From assembly GCA_964422785.1 (NCBI GenBank), contig CAYRCJ010000027.1, positions 1 through 11,194 on the forward strand: a stretch of 11,194 bases of DNA. Reading direction: 5' to 3'. The translations under genes and the position numbers were made by a program. Under the pieces are notes generated by a model that saw only the letters and a list, made by a program, of their open reading frames with translations, ran no database searches and was not told the origin of the DNA. This DNA is from CAYRCJ01 sp964422785. GTDB lineage: Bacteria; Patescibacteriota; Minisyncoccia; UBA11713; 2-01-FULL-45-33. This document shows, in pieces, positions 1 through 7,083 of the stretch (its first letter is position 1; each line of letters begins with the position of its first letter).

Positions 1-265
1 CGGCAGGGATGAGTAAAGTCCCAATCCACCAATATTTTTTTCCTCCGCCGAATGCCGTGAAGAGGAAGGTTAGAAAAAAGGTAAAGGCTAACGGCAAACC
101 TATAAAACCATTCTCCGCTAATTTTGAAAATGGCAAACTAAATAAGTTAGTACCGCCAATGGGCTGAGGAAAAAAGTAAACATACAAATTGCCAAACTGA
201 TTTGCCGAAAAATAAGTCAGAAGTATAACGGCAACTAAAATAAAAATATTTTTATATAATTTCAT
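1..265 (-). CDS. Membrane protein of unknown function (C-terminus outside window)
   Basis: An open frame starts at ATG 265-263 and runs off the left edge without a stop, giving the first 88 residues. Residues about 5-22 (KNIFILVAVILLTYFSA) form one hydrophobic segment. Residues about 52-72 form a second, followed by GGGKKYWWIG and the start of a third. This is a polytopic membrane protein or a membrane-anchored domain. Only 2 nt separate its start from the stop of the lipase gene upstream, and I see no clear Shine-Dalgarno, so it is probably co-transcribed and translationally coupled with the lipase. I do not recognise the family. The reading frame is convincing because it stays open, is strongly hydrophobic and abuts the neighbour cleanly. 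Confidence 0.7.
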   Translation of the reverse strand, partial: MKLYKNIFILVAVILLTYFSANQFGNLYVYFFPQPIGGTNLFSLPFSKLAENGFIGLPLAFTFFLTFLFTAFGGGKKYWWIGTLLIPA

Positions 266-267
266 CT

Positions 268-2234
268 TTAATTATTCAATAACCAATTAATATCTTCTGT
301 TAATAAATTGAATGCTTTGTCGTTGATAATCCCCTTCTTATAATTTTCCTGAAGCTCTTTCAAAAATGATTTTCCTAAAATTTTGTCTATTCGCTTCTCA
401 ATTTTTTCTATTTTCTTTGTGAACTTCGCTCCATTAGGCAATTTTTCTTCAAGAATTTGGATTCTTTTCTCCAGCTTTATAATTTTTTGCAAATCCTTAA
501 CTAATTCCTCCTTTTGCTTCTTGCTCTTTATCCATCCTAGAGAAAAAGATCTTTCTATATCTGAAATTGTGCTATCGGTAGTGGCTATAATTCTAAAGCT
601 GATTACAGTGGATGTGGCATTTCCCACGAAATCAGTGGCACTCGCCTTAAAGCTATGCGCGCCAAGCTTTTGAAAAAATAAATCAATTGAATCCCCACTC
701 TTTACAATTGTATCATCAAACCTGGCCTCTTGGGAAAACACACCCGAATCTTTATCCACAACGCTAAAATTTATGGACAAGACCTCGGATCGTAAGTAGT
801 CTTTTGCTTCAGGCGAAATTACCTTAATTTCCGGTGGAATTGTATCTTTTGGCTTAACTTCAATAGCCGGAGCTGAAGGATTAGAAGTATTTATGGCAAT
901 ACTCAAATCTGAAACCAAGCCCGGCTGGGTTTGGGCTGTAAAATCTTTATCCACAGAGATGTTGTCGGAAATATATCCTGTGGCCACAGTATAGTGCCCG
1001 GTTCCTGTGCCTTCCGCGGTTATTTTGTATTCGCCGTCTAGCGGATTGGGAATTGTTAGGTATTCATTGTCAGTTTTAAATCCGGAATAAAAGGCGCCGG
1101 GGATTTCATTTACTTCTTGGTTAGTAGCAAAATCCTTGCCGATTCTTTTTCCATCGGGAGCTACCACCACAACATCAACCGGCGAGAGAATTTTTATAAT
1201 AAGAAGTTTAAAATTTGTATCAAAAAAAGAATCATTATGTGTTGTGATAGTCGTGGAAGCAGTATGACCAGTTAGTTTTTTAAAAACCAATCCCTCTGCA
1301 TCCGTTGGCAAGGCAATGTGTCCAGAATTTATTTCATTTAAGTCGTTGAGAATAAATTCACTACTGTTTTTGGAGACAGTGCCATCCCCAAACCCCATCT
1401 CTAAGCCTTTATCAATGGTGGAACCGTTAAATCCATCCGGATATCCGTTTTCCCAAAGTGGCAAAACTGATGACGGGACAACCCTTATTGTATTTAAAGT
1501 GGTGTTATTCCCCACCTCTCCAACTATGTTTGTAATTTTAATTTCTTTATTTAAAAGATTGGCAACGCTGTTATTTAGATTTTCAAGAAAGGTATTTTGC
1601 GGATAGTTATTTGGATAAATTCTTAAAATGCCAGAAAGTTTATCGCGCAAGTAATCGTAGGTTGGTAGCAATTCTTGAACTGAAGAAATTGGTTTGTTTC
1701 TTATATAGTCGAGGGTGCTAGAAAAACCAGCTTTTTTGGCTTCTTTTGAAAGAATGTAAACAGAAAGTTTGTTTATAAGTTTTTGAAAAATAGCATTTGT
1801 TTTTGGAATCATCTCACCACCCTCCCACATTAAATACGAATCTGGAGCCCCCAAATGCGGCGTTCCTAAAAATATAAGATGATCCACATTATTTTCGTAT
1901 TTGTCGGATTGGATGTATTGGCGGGCCACCAGGCCTCCCATTGAATGCGCCACAAGGTCCACTTTTTGGCAGGAGCAGATTGCTTCCACTTCGCGGATTT
2001 TATCTCTTAGCTCAAGCGCAGTAAGCACATTGGACTGCCGCCAATCGTAGGGCATCGTAAAAAGATTTTGCCCAGCAGTGTATCCATTGGCTTTTAGCGT
2101 ATCAATTAAATTGTCATAAGTATGAAGTATCGGATCTATCACCCAGACACCGTCTTTGTCGGAAGAACCCAAAATACCCGGGATGATGATTACCGGTTCC
2201 AAAGTTTGAGTTTTGTTTATTGAAAATTTGGAGA
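268..2234 (-). CDS. Secreted LCAT/PGAP1-like lipase or acyltransferase, catalytic and C-terminal part
   Basis: This is the larger piece of one gene whose start lies at 2843; numbering below is for the restored 806-residue protein. The alpha/beta-hydrolase core begins with PVIIIPGILGS (about 165-175). The YDWR signature of the lecithin:cholesterol acyltransferase family is at 214-217. The nucleophile elbow AHSMGG has Ser249, and the probable acid and base are Asp435 in GDGTV and His457 in SGHIALP. These point to a serine esterase, lipase or acyltransferase acting outside the membrane. After the core come a beta-rich region (about 497-602), an Ig-like domain (about 617-702, PPEIKVISP) and a Lys/Glu-rich helical, probably coiled-coil tail (about 707-806). 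There is no C-terminal anchor. A caller treating this piece alone would start at TTG 2202, but that codon is an internal leucine. The substrate is unknown; membrane-lipid or envelope remodelling is an inference. Confidence 0.85.
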
Positions 2235-2389
2235 NNNNNNNNNNNNNNNNNNNNNNNNNNNNNNNNNNNNNNNNNNNNNNNNNNNNNNNNNNNNNNNNNN
2301 NNNNNNNNNNNNNNNNNNNNNNNNNNNNNNNNNNGGGATGATGATTACCGGTTCCAAAGTTTGAGTTTTGTTTATTGAAAATTTGGAGA
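2180..2389. repeat. 55-bp direct duplication flanking the N gap (assembly overlap)
   Basis: Positions 2180-2234 and 2335-2389 are identical over 55 bp (GGGATGATGATTACCGG to AATTTGGAGA). Both copies encode the same hydrolase residues in the same frame. Removing one copy and the Ns restores one uninterrupted gene. The length of 55 equals a commonly used assembler k-mer size, which fits two graph edges scaffolded without merging. A true tandem duplication inside the gene is possible but less likely. Confidence 0.88.
2235..2334. other. Scaffold gap of exactly 100 N
   Basis: The run of Ns is exactly 100 long, a conventional placeholder for a gap of unknown size. The bases on its two sides are the same 55-bp sequence, so the real distance is probably negative (the contig ends overlap) and no sequence need be missing. 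Confidence 0.95.
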
Positions 2390-2843
2390 TAGCGTAGTCG
2401 AGCTGGGAATTTGCAGGAAACGGCGAGGCTAGATTAAATTGATACGGCGCGCCGGAAGTCCAGTGGCTATTCCACGAAGTAAAATCCGGTACTTCGGTGG
2501 CGTTATACAAAACATAAAAATAATCGCCTGATTGTGAAAAAAGATCTTGGTTAGAAGCGGTTTGGTTTGCATTGTCGCAAGGCCTCCAACCTTCAGAGTG
2601 TCCGTTCAGTAAAGTGGCGTTACCCGGAGTGCCAAAATATAAAATAAGAAAATAAACATTGGCTTCGGAAATATCAAACTTTGGTTGGGCGTAGTAAGGC
2701 AAAGCCTGGTCCAGATTTTGCCCATCGGCCGGATAATCTATTTTAGTGGTGCCGCAAGCAGAAGCTTCAGCCGGCGCCGCAAAAAATAAAATCGCCGCGA
2801 AAACAAACACGGCAAACCCCAATTTTTTAGCCAAATTAAACAT
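2335..2843 (-). CDS. N-terminal part of the same LCAT-like secreted lipase (signal peptide and beta domain)
   Basis: ATG 2843 is preceded by AAGGTGG 5 nt upstream. Residues 1-28 are a clear Sec signal peptide: Lys-rich start, then FAVFVFAAILFFAAP and a cleavage-like AEASA. The following ~130 residues (aromatic-rich, Cys30 and Cys89 as a possible disulphide, GHSEGWRPC) look like a small extracellular beta domain that I cannot name. The sequence ends with SKFSINKTQTLEPVIIIP, exactly the residues that begin the hydrolase fragment on the other side of the gap. Joining 2843-2335 to 2179-268 gives 2421 nt, 807 codons including the stop, with no frame break. The frame can also be read through the Ns to a stop at 2217, but that end is an artefact. 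The upstream 214 bp hold an inverted repeat and no convincing promoter. Confidence 0.8.
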
Positions 2844-2910
2844 TCCGCCACCTTAGCGCACAGCCTTTTTGATATCAATATTGCGCTTTTTATAACTTCG
2901 TGTTTTTGCA

Positions 2911-3007
2911 CAAACAAGTCAAGAGTATTTTTGCTTTCCTCGCCTCGCTACTGCTCGCTCGGGGTGACTTGGTAGTCAAACCCGCAAAAACACTCTTGGC
3001 TTGTTTG
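2911..3007. repeat. Imperfect 24-bp inverted repeat with 49-nt loop (MITE/REP-like element?)
   Basis: Arms at 2911-2934 and 2984-3007 are complementary at 22 of 24 positions. In RNA from either strand, one of the two differences becomes a G-U pair. The loop holds a CTCGCCTCGCTACTGCTCGC-type stretch and a small GACT-TGGT-AGTC hairpin. A further copy of the arm end (GTGTTTTTGC, 2900-2909) could pair alternatively with 2984-2993. The element lies between two minus-strand genes, downstream of the FedB-like gene and upstream of the lipase. No T-tract follows it on the minus strand, so it is not a standard intrinsic terminator. It could be a non-autonomous mobile palindrome, a REP-like element or an mRNA-stabilising structure. 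Confidence 0.65.
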
Positions 3008-3057
3008 CTAATCTATTCCAATGTTCTTGAGAATTTGAGAATAGTTATTTTGAGTTT

Positions 3058-4380
3058 TTAAAAATTCAAAAATGGCTGGGCGAGTAGCCAGAGAGTGGCC
3101 GTAGTAAAAGCTAACATCAAAACCAGCATTGGATACTGGCTTCTCAAAACAAGTTTTTTATTGGGCATAATATTTGTAGCCAAAATATGCGCGAACAGCG
3201 TGCCCACAATATGCGCCGCCACAACAAAACCTATTTCCACAAACCAAATAGTTTTGGCTCCCAAAACCAAATTAATTCCGGCAAAGCGCGCGGTGTGAAA
3301 AATATTCCAGCCCCAGCCGAAGGGATCCGAAATCAAAGCCACTATTTGCGGAGCCGTAACAATTATTAAAGAAAAGTTGTGGGCAAGAATATATCCGAAA
3401 GCAATCGGGATTAAAGACCAAACAAATTGCCTGGCCAAAATTTTCCAGCTACCGGCGCCGGTTAATTTCTCCATCAACCTCATAACCAACAAATAAAAAA
3501 GTAGAAAAGGAACGGTGGATAAAATTAAACCGAGCGCGCCGGGGATCCCCAGTCTATACCACAAAAATGTTTCTTTAAAACTGTCAAAGCTCGTGCCCGC
3601 CAAAAGCATTATTGCCACCCCAAGGCTAGCCCAGGAGGCCGCCTCCCCGTTTAGTTTTTTCCCGAGCGGCGTGTAAATAATTGATTTTTCATCCTCGCTT
3701 ATTTTGAAAAAAGAAAGCTTGCCTATGAATCCAAAAAAAACAGAAAAAACTTCGCCTTCAGAAAACCAATTGGTAGAGCTATCAACCATTATCAAATTAA
3801 CTAAAGTATAAATAAGCAGTAATGTTCCGATAATGTTAGGCGAAAAAGAGTCGCCGGAAGACAGTTCAAGCCAGTATAGGCCAAAAAGCAGGACGACTCC
3901 TATCCAAGGCGAGATTTTACGATGGGCGGCTTTGCCTTCCGGATGCATCCTGAAAAGCCTTGATAAAAATTTCCAGGGGTTTAATTTATCCCAGATATTT
4001 TCAAAAACCGCGCTTAAAACTCCGAAACCAATCAAAAAATAAACCCAGAAAAAAATAGGAGTAAAATTTTGATAAGCGCTTTGGTTGCCAAAAATCCCGG
4101 CAAGTATGGCGAGCAATATTAAAAAAGCCGTTATGGGCCTCAAAACTTTGAGAGCAGGCGCCAGCCAATTTGCTTTGAAAACTTTTTCGGAAGGGACCGG
4201 CCTTTTTTCGCTGCCCAGAAAAAACGCGAAAGCAAAAAACGAAAAAGCCACGGCCAAGCCGGCGGCCGCGAGGCTGTACTCCAAGGGAATCGGCAACGCG
4301 TAAATCTGCCCCACCCCGTGAGCGGAAACTACAATAGGGAAAAATACGAAACTTAAAAAAATTAAAAACTTTTTTGCCAT
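3058..4380 (-). CDS. Polytopic membrane protein of the FedB-like ('fenitrothion hydrolase' label) type
   Basis: A 440-residue protein with a signal-like N-terminus (KKFLIFLSFVFFPIVVSA), then HGVGQIYALPIPLEYSL at residues 21-37 and roughly ten further hydrophobic segments. Recognisable blocks are NPWKFL (about 134-139), GYILAHNFSLII, SDPFGWGWNIF and a C-terminal AAHIVGTLFAHILA with two spaced His. From memory, this 'AHG...LPxPL' pattern resembles actinobacterial membrane proteins automatically labelled FedB/fenitrothion hydrolase, whose real role is not established. That label should not be taken as activity. The start ATG follows the TAG of the cupredoxin-like gene with no spacer, so the two are surely coupled; no Shine-Dalgarno is evident. 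The conserved His residues and the cupredoxin neighbour suggest a metal or redox role at the membrane, which is inference. Confidence 0.75.
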   Translation of the reverse strand: MAKKFLIFLSFVFFPIVVSAHGVGQIYALPIPLEYSLAAAGLAVAFSFFAFAFFLGSEKRPVPSEKVFKANWLAPALKVLRPITAFLILLAILAGIFGNQSAYQNFTPIFFWVYFLIGFGVLSAVFENIWDKLNPWKFLSRLFRMHPEGKAAHRKISPWIGVVLLFGLYWLELSSGDSFSPNIIGTLLLIYTLVNLIMVDSSTNWFSEGEVFSVFFGFIGKLSFFKISEDEKSIIYTPLGKKLNGEAASWASLGVAIMLLAGTSFDSFKETFLWYRLGIPGALGLILSTVPFLLFYLLVMRLMEKLTGAGSWKILARQFVWSLIPIAFGYILAHNFSLIIVTAPQIVALISDPFGWGWNIFHTARFAGINLVLGAKTIWFVEIGFVVAAHIVGTLFAHILATNIMPNKKLVLRSQYPMLVLMLAFTTATLWLLAQPFLNF

Positions 4381-4746
4381 CTACTTTGGATACACCTCTA
4401 TTATTCCCAGAGTTGCCTTGCGGCTTTCCAATTCAAATTCAAAGCGTCCTGTTTTGTCTGCTTTAAAAGAAACATCGCCTTCTTTATTGGCCTGCAAATC
4501 CACGTGCAGATCGTATCCGTGAAAATGCAGCTCATCGGCAATATCGGAAGTCGCTTTGATAACCGCGCTTTGCCCTTCCAAAACCCTGTAGGACTTGGGG
4601 CTGAATGCTTGTTTTGAATTGTAGTTCACGATAATTTCCGTTTGAGCGGGCGCCAAATTATCTTTTGGAGCATTTCTTAAAAAATAAAAAATCCCAACCA
4701 AAATTAAAACTCCCATTAAAATCGCCGCGATAGATGATTTTTTCAT
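4381..4746 (-). CDS. Membrane-anchored cupredoxin-like protein lacking the type-1 copper ligands
   Basis: A 121-residue protein with an N-terminal membrane anchor (residues about 5-23, SIAAILMGVLILVGIFYFL) and one extracytoplasmic beta-sandwich of about 85 residues. The pattern FSPKSYRVLEGQSAVIKATSD, then ELHFHGYDLHVDL, then FKADKTGRFEFELE and IIEVYP is that of EfeO/plastocyanin-type cupredoxin folds. There is no cysteine anywhere and no C-terminal methionine, so a classical blue-copper site is impossible. Instead His74, His76 and His81 cluster in HFHGYDLH and could bind a metal. The gene lies 9 nt after the YibE/F stop and directly abuts the FedB-like gene, so it belongs to the same operon and probably presents metal or contacts that membrane partner. 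A TATAAC 8 nt before the ATG could be a weak internal promoter, but no good -35 goes with it. Confidence 0.78.
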   Translation of the reverse strand: MKKSSIAAILMGVLILVGIFYFLRNAPKDNLAPAQTEIIVNYNSKQAFSPKSYRVLEGQSAVIKATSDIADELHFHGYDLHVDLQANKEGDVSFKADKTGRFEFELESRKATLGIIEVYPK

Positions 4747-4755
4747 AAATTAATG

Positions 4756-5853
4756 TTATAACGGCACTTTCTTTTTGACAATCATATTGACCCCAAGCAA
4801 CGTAGATATTGGGACCACGAGCACCAAACAAACGCTTCCGATTATTGTTCTGATTATTTCGGTAGCAAAAATTTCTTTGTTTATAATAAGTAACGGCGAA
4901 AGAGAATAATTGCTTGAACTAAATAGCAAAATCAGCGGCATAGCAACACCCAAATAAGCCAGAGCCAGAGTGTTTATCAAGGCCCCGATATGTTCTCTGC
5001 CTATGCGAAGACCTTTGTCGTAAATTTCTTTTTTACTAAGATGTCCCGCGGAATTATAAAGTTCACGGATCGCGTAAACTTGAGTTACGGCAATATCATA
5101 AAGAGCGCCAAGCGCCCCAATTATAAAAGAACCCAAAAGCAAACCCTGAAAATCCAATTTGCCGGAAGTGGCAATATTGAGATACATGGATTCTTCGGTG
5201 GCAAAGCCGGTAAGCTTTGTGATTTTTATGGCAACATGCGACAAAACGATTGCGAAAAAAATCGTCATAACCGTACTCACCAGAGCTGCGGTGGCTTCGC
5301 GGTTAACGCCGTGGGTAATATAAATTGCCATTGTGATCATAATGATGGAAATTATGACGCTTGTAAGAACCGGTGAATCTCCATCCAGAATATGCGGGAT
5401 GAAAAGATAAAATATTATCAAAAAACTGCCGGCAAGCGAAAGAATCGCTCGCAAACCCTGCATTCGCCCGAAATAAAGTATTGTTGCTAAAAAGAGAATG
5501 CCGAACACAAGAATATATGGAAGCCTGTTGGCATCGGCCACAGAATAAAATTCCTTGCCCTGGGCGGGTTGGGTAATATTGAGAAAAAATGTATCCCCTT
5601 TGCTCAAATTGATATAATCGTCTTCCACCATTATTATTTTTCCTTTCTCGCTGCCCTCGAGAATTTGGACTTTCAATTGCTGAAATTTGCCCCGTACATT
5701 GCCGGCGATGGTTTCGTTTTGCTCTGGAGTCGCTTCAAGCACTTTTGCTTTTACGGTTGCGACTTTATCTTGAAGCAATTCCGCGCGAACATGCCCGGAA
5801 TACAAAAAACCGGCGGATAAAAAAATAAAAATAAGAATTAAAAACTTTTTCAT
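4756..5853 (-). CDS. YibE/F-like family membrane protein
   Basis: From ATG 5853 the protein has 365 residues: a signal-like segment (about 3-20), an extracytoplasmic beta domain (about 25-105, including GNVRGKFQQLKVQILEG and LSKGDTFFL), then about eight membrane helices. YibE/F-family hallmarks are FGRMQGLRAILSL (128-140) and the glycine-rich GALGALYDIAVTQVYAI (246-262). The family's function is not established; a transport role is often supposed. I chose ATG 5853 because it overlaps the Fur-family stop as ATGA. An in-frame ATG at 5865 would add four residues (MRQK) and a 16-nt overlap; neither has a good Shine-Dalgarno. It is followed after 9 nt by the cupredoxin-like gene. Being second in a Fur-led operon suggests it serves metal handling. 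Confidence 0.88.
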   Translation of the reverse strand: MKKFLILIFIFLSAGFLYSGHVRAELLQDKVATVKAKVLEATPEQNETIAGNVRGKFQQLKVQILEGSEKGKIIMVEDDYINLSKGDTFFLNITQPAQGKEFYSVADANRLPYILVFGILFLATILYFGRMQGLRAILSLAGSFLIIFYLFIPHILDGDSPVLTSVIISIIMITMAIYITHGVNREATAALVSTVMTIFFAIVLSHVAIKITKLTGFATEESMYLNIATSGKLDFQGLLLGSFIIGALGALYDIAVTQVYAIRELYNSAGHLSKKEIYDKGLRIGREHIGALINTLALAYLGVAMPLILLFSSSNYSLSPLLIINKEIFATEIIRTIIGSVCLVLVVPISTLLGVNMIVKKKVPL

Positions 5854-6275
5854 TTTTTGGCGCATTTGTTACAAAGCCCGAAAAACTCTAGAGAATGTCT
5901 TTGGATTTTGTTAAATTTATTTGATTTTCTAAGCACTTTTTTGCCCATCAGTTCCGCCTCGCAGCCCTCGATACCGCAGCTTACGCATATCAAATGATGG
6001 TGGTCTTTGGCATCGGCCAATTCGTAATGCGCGTGAGCATGCTGAAAATCAACTTGCCTTACGAGGCCCGCGTCCTTTAAATTTTTGAGAGCCCGATACA
6101 CGGTTACCGGGTCGGCTCCATGCCTGATTCTTCTGATTATATCTTGAGGGCTTATCGGCTGCTTTTCTTTTTCCAAAATGGAAAGTAACGTTACTCTGGC
6201 TGGAGTGGCTTTAAAACCGGCTTTTCTTAATTGGGCCTGAAAATTTGTCTTCTCTAAAATTTTGTTAACTGCCAT
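5850..6275 (-). CDS. Fur-family metal-responsive transcriptional regulator
   Basis: A 141-residue protein of normal Fur-family length and architecture. The N-terminal winged helix includes FKATPARVTLLSIL (21-34) and the recognition region ADPVTVYRALKNLKDAGLV (54-72). The C-terminal dimerisation and metal domain has a His-rich sensor stretch (His79, 81, 83 and DHHH at 91-94), His127, and two structural zinc pairs, CVSC (97-100) and CNKC (135-138). The double CxxC resembles Zur and other Fur paralogues as much as Fur, so the sensed metal cannot be assigned. An ATG at 6299 would add eight residues, but it lies upstream of the -10 box; with the promoter at 6283-6310 transcription begins about at ATG 6275, giving a leaderless mRNA. 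The gene heads the run fur, yibE/F, cupredoxin, FedB-like and faces the ZIP gene. Confidence 0.92.
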   Translation of the reverse strand: MAVNKILEKTNFQAQLRKAGFKATPARVTLLSILEKEKQPISPQDIIRRIRHGADPVTVYRALKNLKDAGLVRQVDFQHAHAHYELADAKDHHHLICVSCGIEGCEAELMGKKVLRKSNKFNKIQRHSLEFFGLCNKCAKK

Positions 6276-6282
6276 AATCCGT

Positions 6283-6310
6283 ATTATACATAAACGCAAA
6301 CTATTTGCAA
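6283..6310 (-). promoter_or_regulatory. Promoter of the Fur-family gene/operon
   Basis: On the minus strand TTGCAA (6310-6305), a 16-nt spacer, then TATAAT (6288-6283). The -10 box ends 7 nt before ATG 6275, so the expected transcription start falls at or next to the start codon. Confidence 0.7.
6296..6308. promoter_or_regulatory. Candidate operator, GCAAA-CTA-TTTGC
   Basis: A perfect 5-3-5 inverted repeat that covers part of the Fur-gene -35 box and spacer, and sits 6 bp from the ZIP -35. Its position suits autoregulation and control of both divergent promoters by the Fur-family protein. It is shorter than the usual ~19-bp Fur or Zur boxes and does not match their consensus, so this is a position-based guess. 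A second small palindrome, GTAT-T-ATAC at 6281-6289, overlaps the -10 box. Confidence 0.3.
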
Positions 6311-6314
6311 TTAC

Positions 6315-6342
6315 TTGACTTGAGGCCGGATTGCGCTATACT
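6315..6342 (+). promoter_or_regulatory. Promoter of the ZIP transporter gene
   Basis: TTGACT (6315-6320), a 16-nt spacer and TATACT (6337-6342). The -10 box ends 6 nt before ATG 6349, predicting a leaderless transcript. It is back to back with the Fur-gene promoter; only 6311-6314 separate the two -35 boxes. Confidence 0.72.
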
Positions 6343-6348
6343 AAAACA

Positions 6349-7074
6349 ATGGTCATATTTATTGCTTTAGCTACAATGCTTTCTACCTTTTTCGGAGGGT
6401 TATTTGCTTTGCGTTTCAAAGACAAACTCCATTTGATTTTGGGTTTTAGCGCCGGAGCGATTATAGGAGTGGCCTTCTTTGACCTTTTGCCGGAAGCGAT
6501 AAATTTGGGAAGCAAAGGATACAGTGTCGCGACAGTGGTATCGGTAACGGCACTGGGTTTTATAGTATACACAATGCTGGATCGGTTTGTATTTTTTCAC
6601 ACTCATGAAGAAGATTCCGCGGACCACCATCACAATATCAAGCGAGGAATTCTTGGCGCAGGCAGCTTGTCGGCGCATAGTTTTTTGGATGGCGCCGCTA
6701 TTGGGCTTGCCTTTAAAGTGTCCGCCGCGGTAGGCGCAATTGTGGCGATAGCCGTATTGGTTCACGATTTTTCTGATGGAATTAATACCGTGAATTTGAT
6801 TTTGAAAAACTCCGGCACAAAGTCGAGGGCGTTTAAGTGGCTTCTTGTGGACGCGCTCGCCCCTGTTGCGGGAGTTGCTTCGACATTGTTCTTTTCTATC
6901 CCCGAATCTTCTCTTGGATTGGTTCTTGCGACTTTTTGCGGATTTTTTCTCTACATCGGCGCGAGCGACTTATTGCCGGAAAGCCATCACTCGCATCCAA
7001 CTTACTGGACCACACTTATGACCTTGCTCGGAATGGCGGTCTTATACATCGCGATTAAATTGGTAAATATATAA
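6349..7074 (+). CDS. ZIP-family divalent metal transporter
   Basis: A 241-residue protein with about seven to eight membrane segments, normal for a short bacterial ZIP. The metal-site helices are HSFLDG (His110, Asp114) and HDFSDG (His139, Asp143), the D-type variant of the usual HNxPEG/HExxEG motifs. A His/acid-rich loop, FHTHEEDSADHHHN (83-96), sits between helices 3 and 4 as in many ZIPs, and GASDLLPESHHSH (205-216) adds another. ZIP proteins move Zn, Fe, Mn or related ions towards the cytoplasm; the ion here cannot be read from sequence. An upstream in-frame TTG at 6331 lies within the promoter and is rejected; ATG 6349 is at the expected transcript start and no Shine-Dalgarno is present. 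It is divergent from the Fur-family regulator, which probably represses it. A strong terminator follows 10 nt after the stop. Confidence 0.9.
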   Translation: MVIFIALATMLSTFFGGLFALRFKDKLHLILGFSAGAIIGVAFFDLLPEAINLGSKGYSVATVVSVTALGFIVYTMLDRFVFFHTHEEDSADHHHNIKRGILGAGSLSAHSFLDGAAIGLAFKVSAAVGAIVAIAVLVHDFSDGINTVNLILKNSGTKSRAFKWLLVDALAPVAGVASTLFFSIPESSLGLVLATFCGFFLYIGASDLLPESHHSHPTYWTTLMTLLGMAVLYIAIKLVNI

Positions 7075-7083
7075 AAAGAAAAT

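Noticed and set aside
383..673. Plus-strand open frame antisense to the lipase gene, and similar ones at 1316-1606, 4990-5376 and 8275-8648
   Set aside because: No ribosome site, no recognisable domain, and fully overlapped by well-supported minus-strand genes. They are by-products of the opposite-strand codon pattern.
2217..2334. Separate small gene ending at 2217 after reading through the Ns
   Set aside because: The stop arises only because 100 Ns shift the frame into the second copy of the 55-bp overlap. The collapsed sequence has no stop.
2911..3057. Inverted repeat as an intrinsic terminator of the metal operon
   Set aside because: The loop is long, the stem has mismatches and no T-tract follows on the minus strand. 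It may still affect mRNA ends, but I do not call it a terminator.
4755..4781. Internal promoter before the cupredoxin-like gene (TATAAC with TTGTCA)
   Set aside because: The spacer is only 15 nt and the -35 is poor. Tight spacing with yibE/F makes co-transcription sufficient.
6276..6299. Longer Fur-family start at ATG 6299 (MRLCIIRI extension)
   Set aside because: The extension spans the promoter -10 box (6283-6288), and the family normally starts near the chosen ATG. The sequence upstream of 6275 is better explained as promoter.
6331..6348. TTG 6331 as start of the ZIP protein
   Set aside because: It would place the start codon before the TATACT -10 box. ATG 6349 lies at the expected transcription start, and the hydrophobic first helix begins there.
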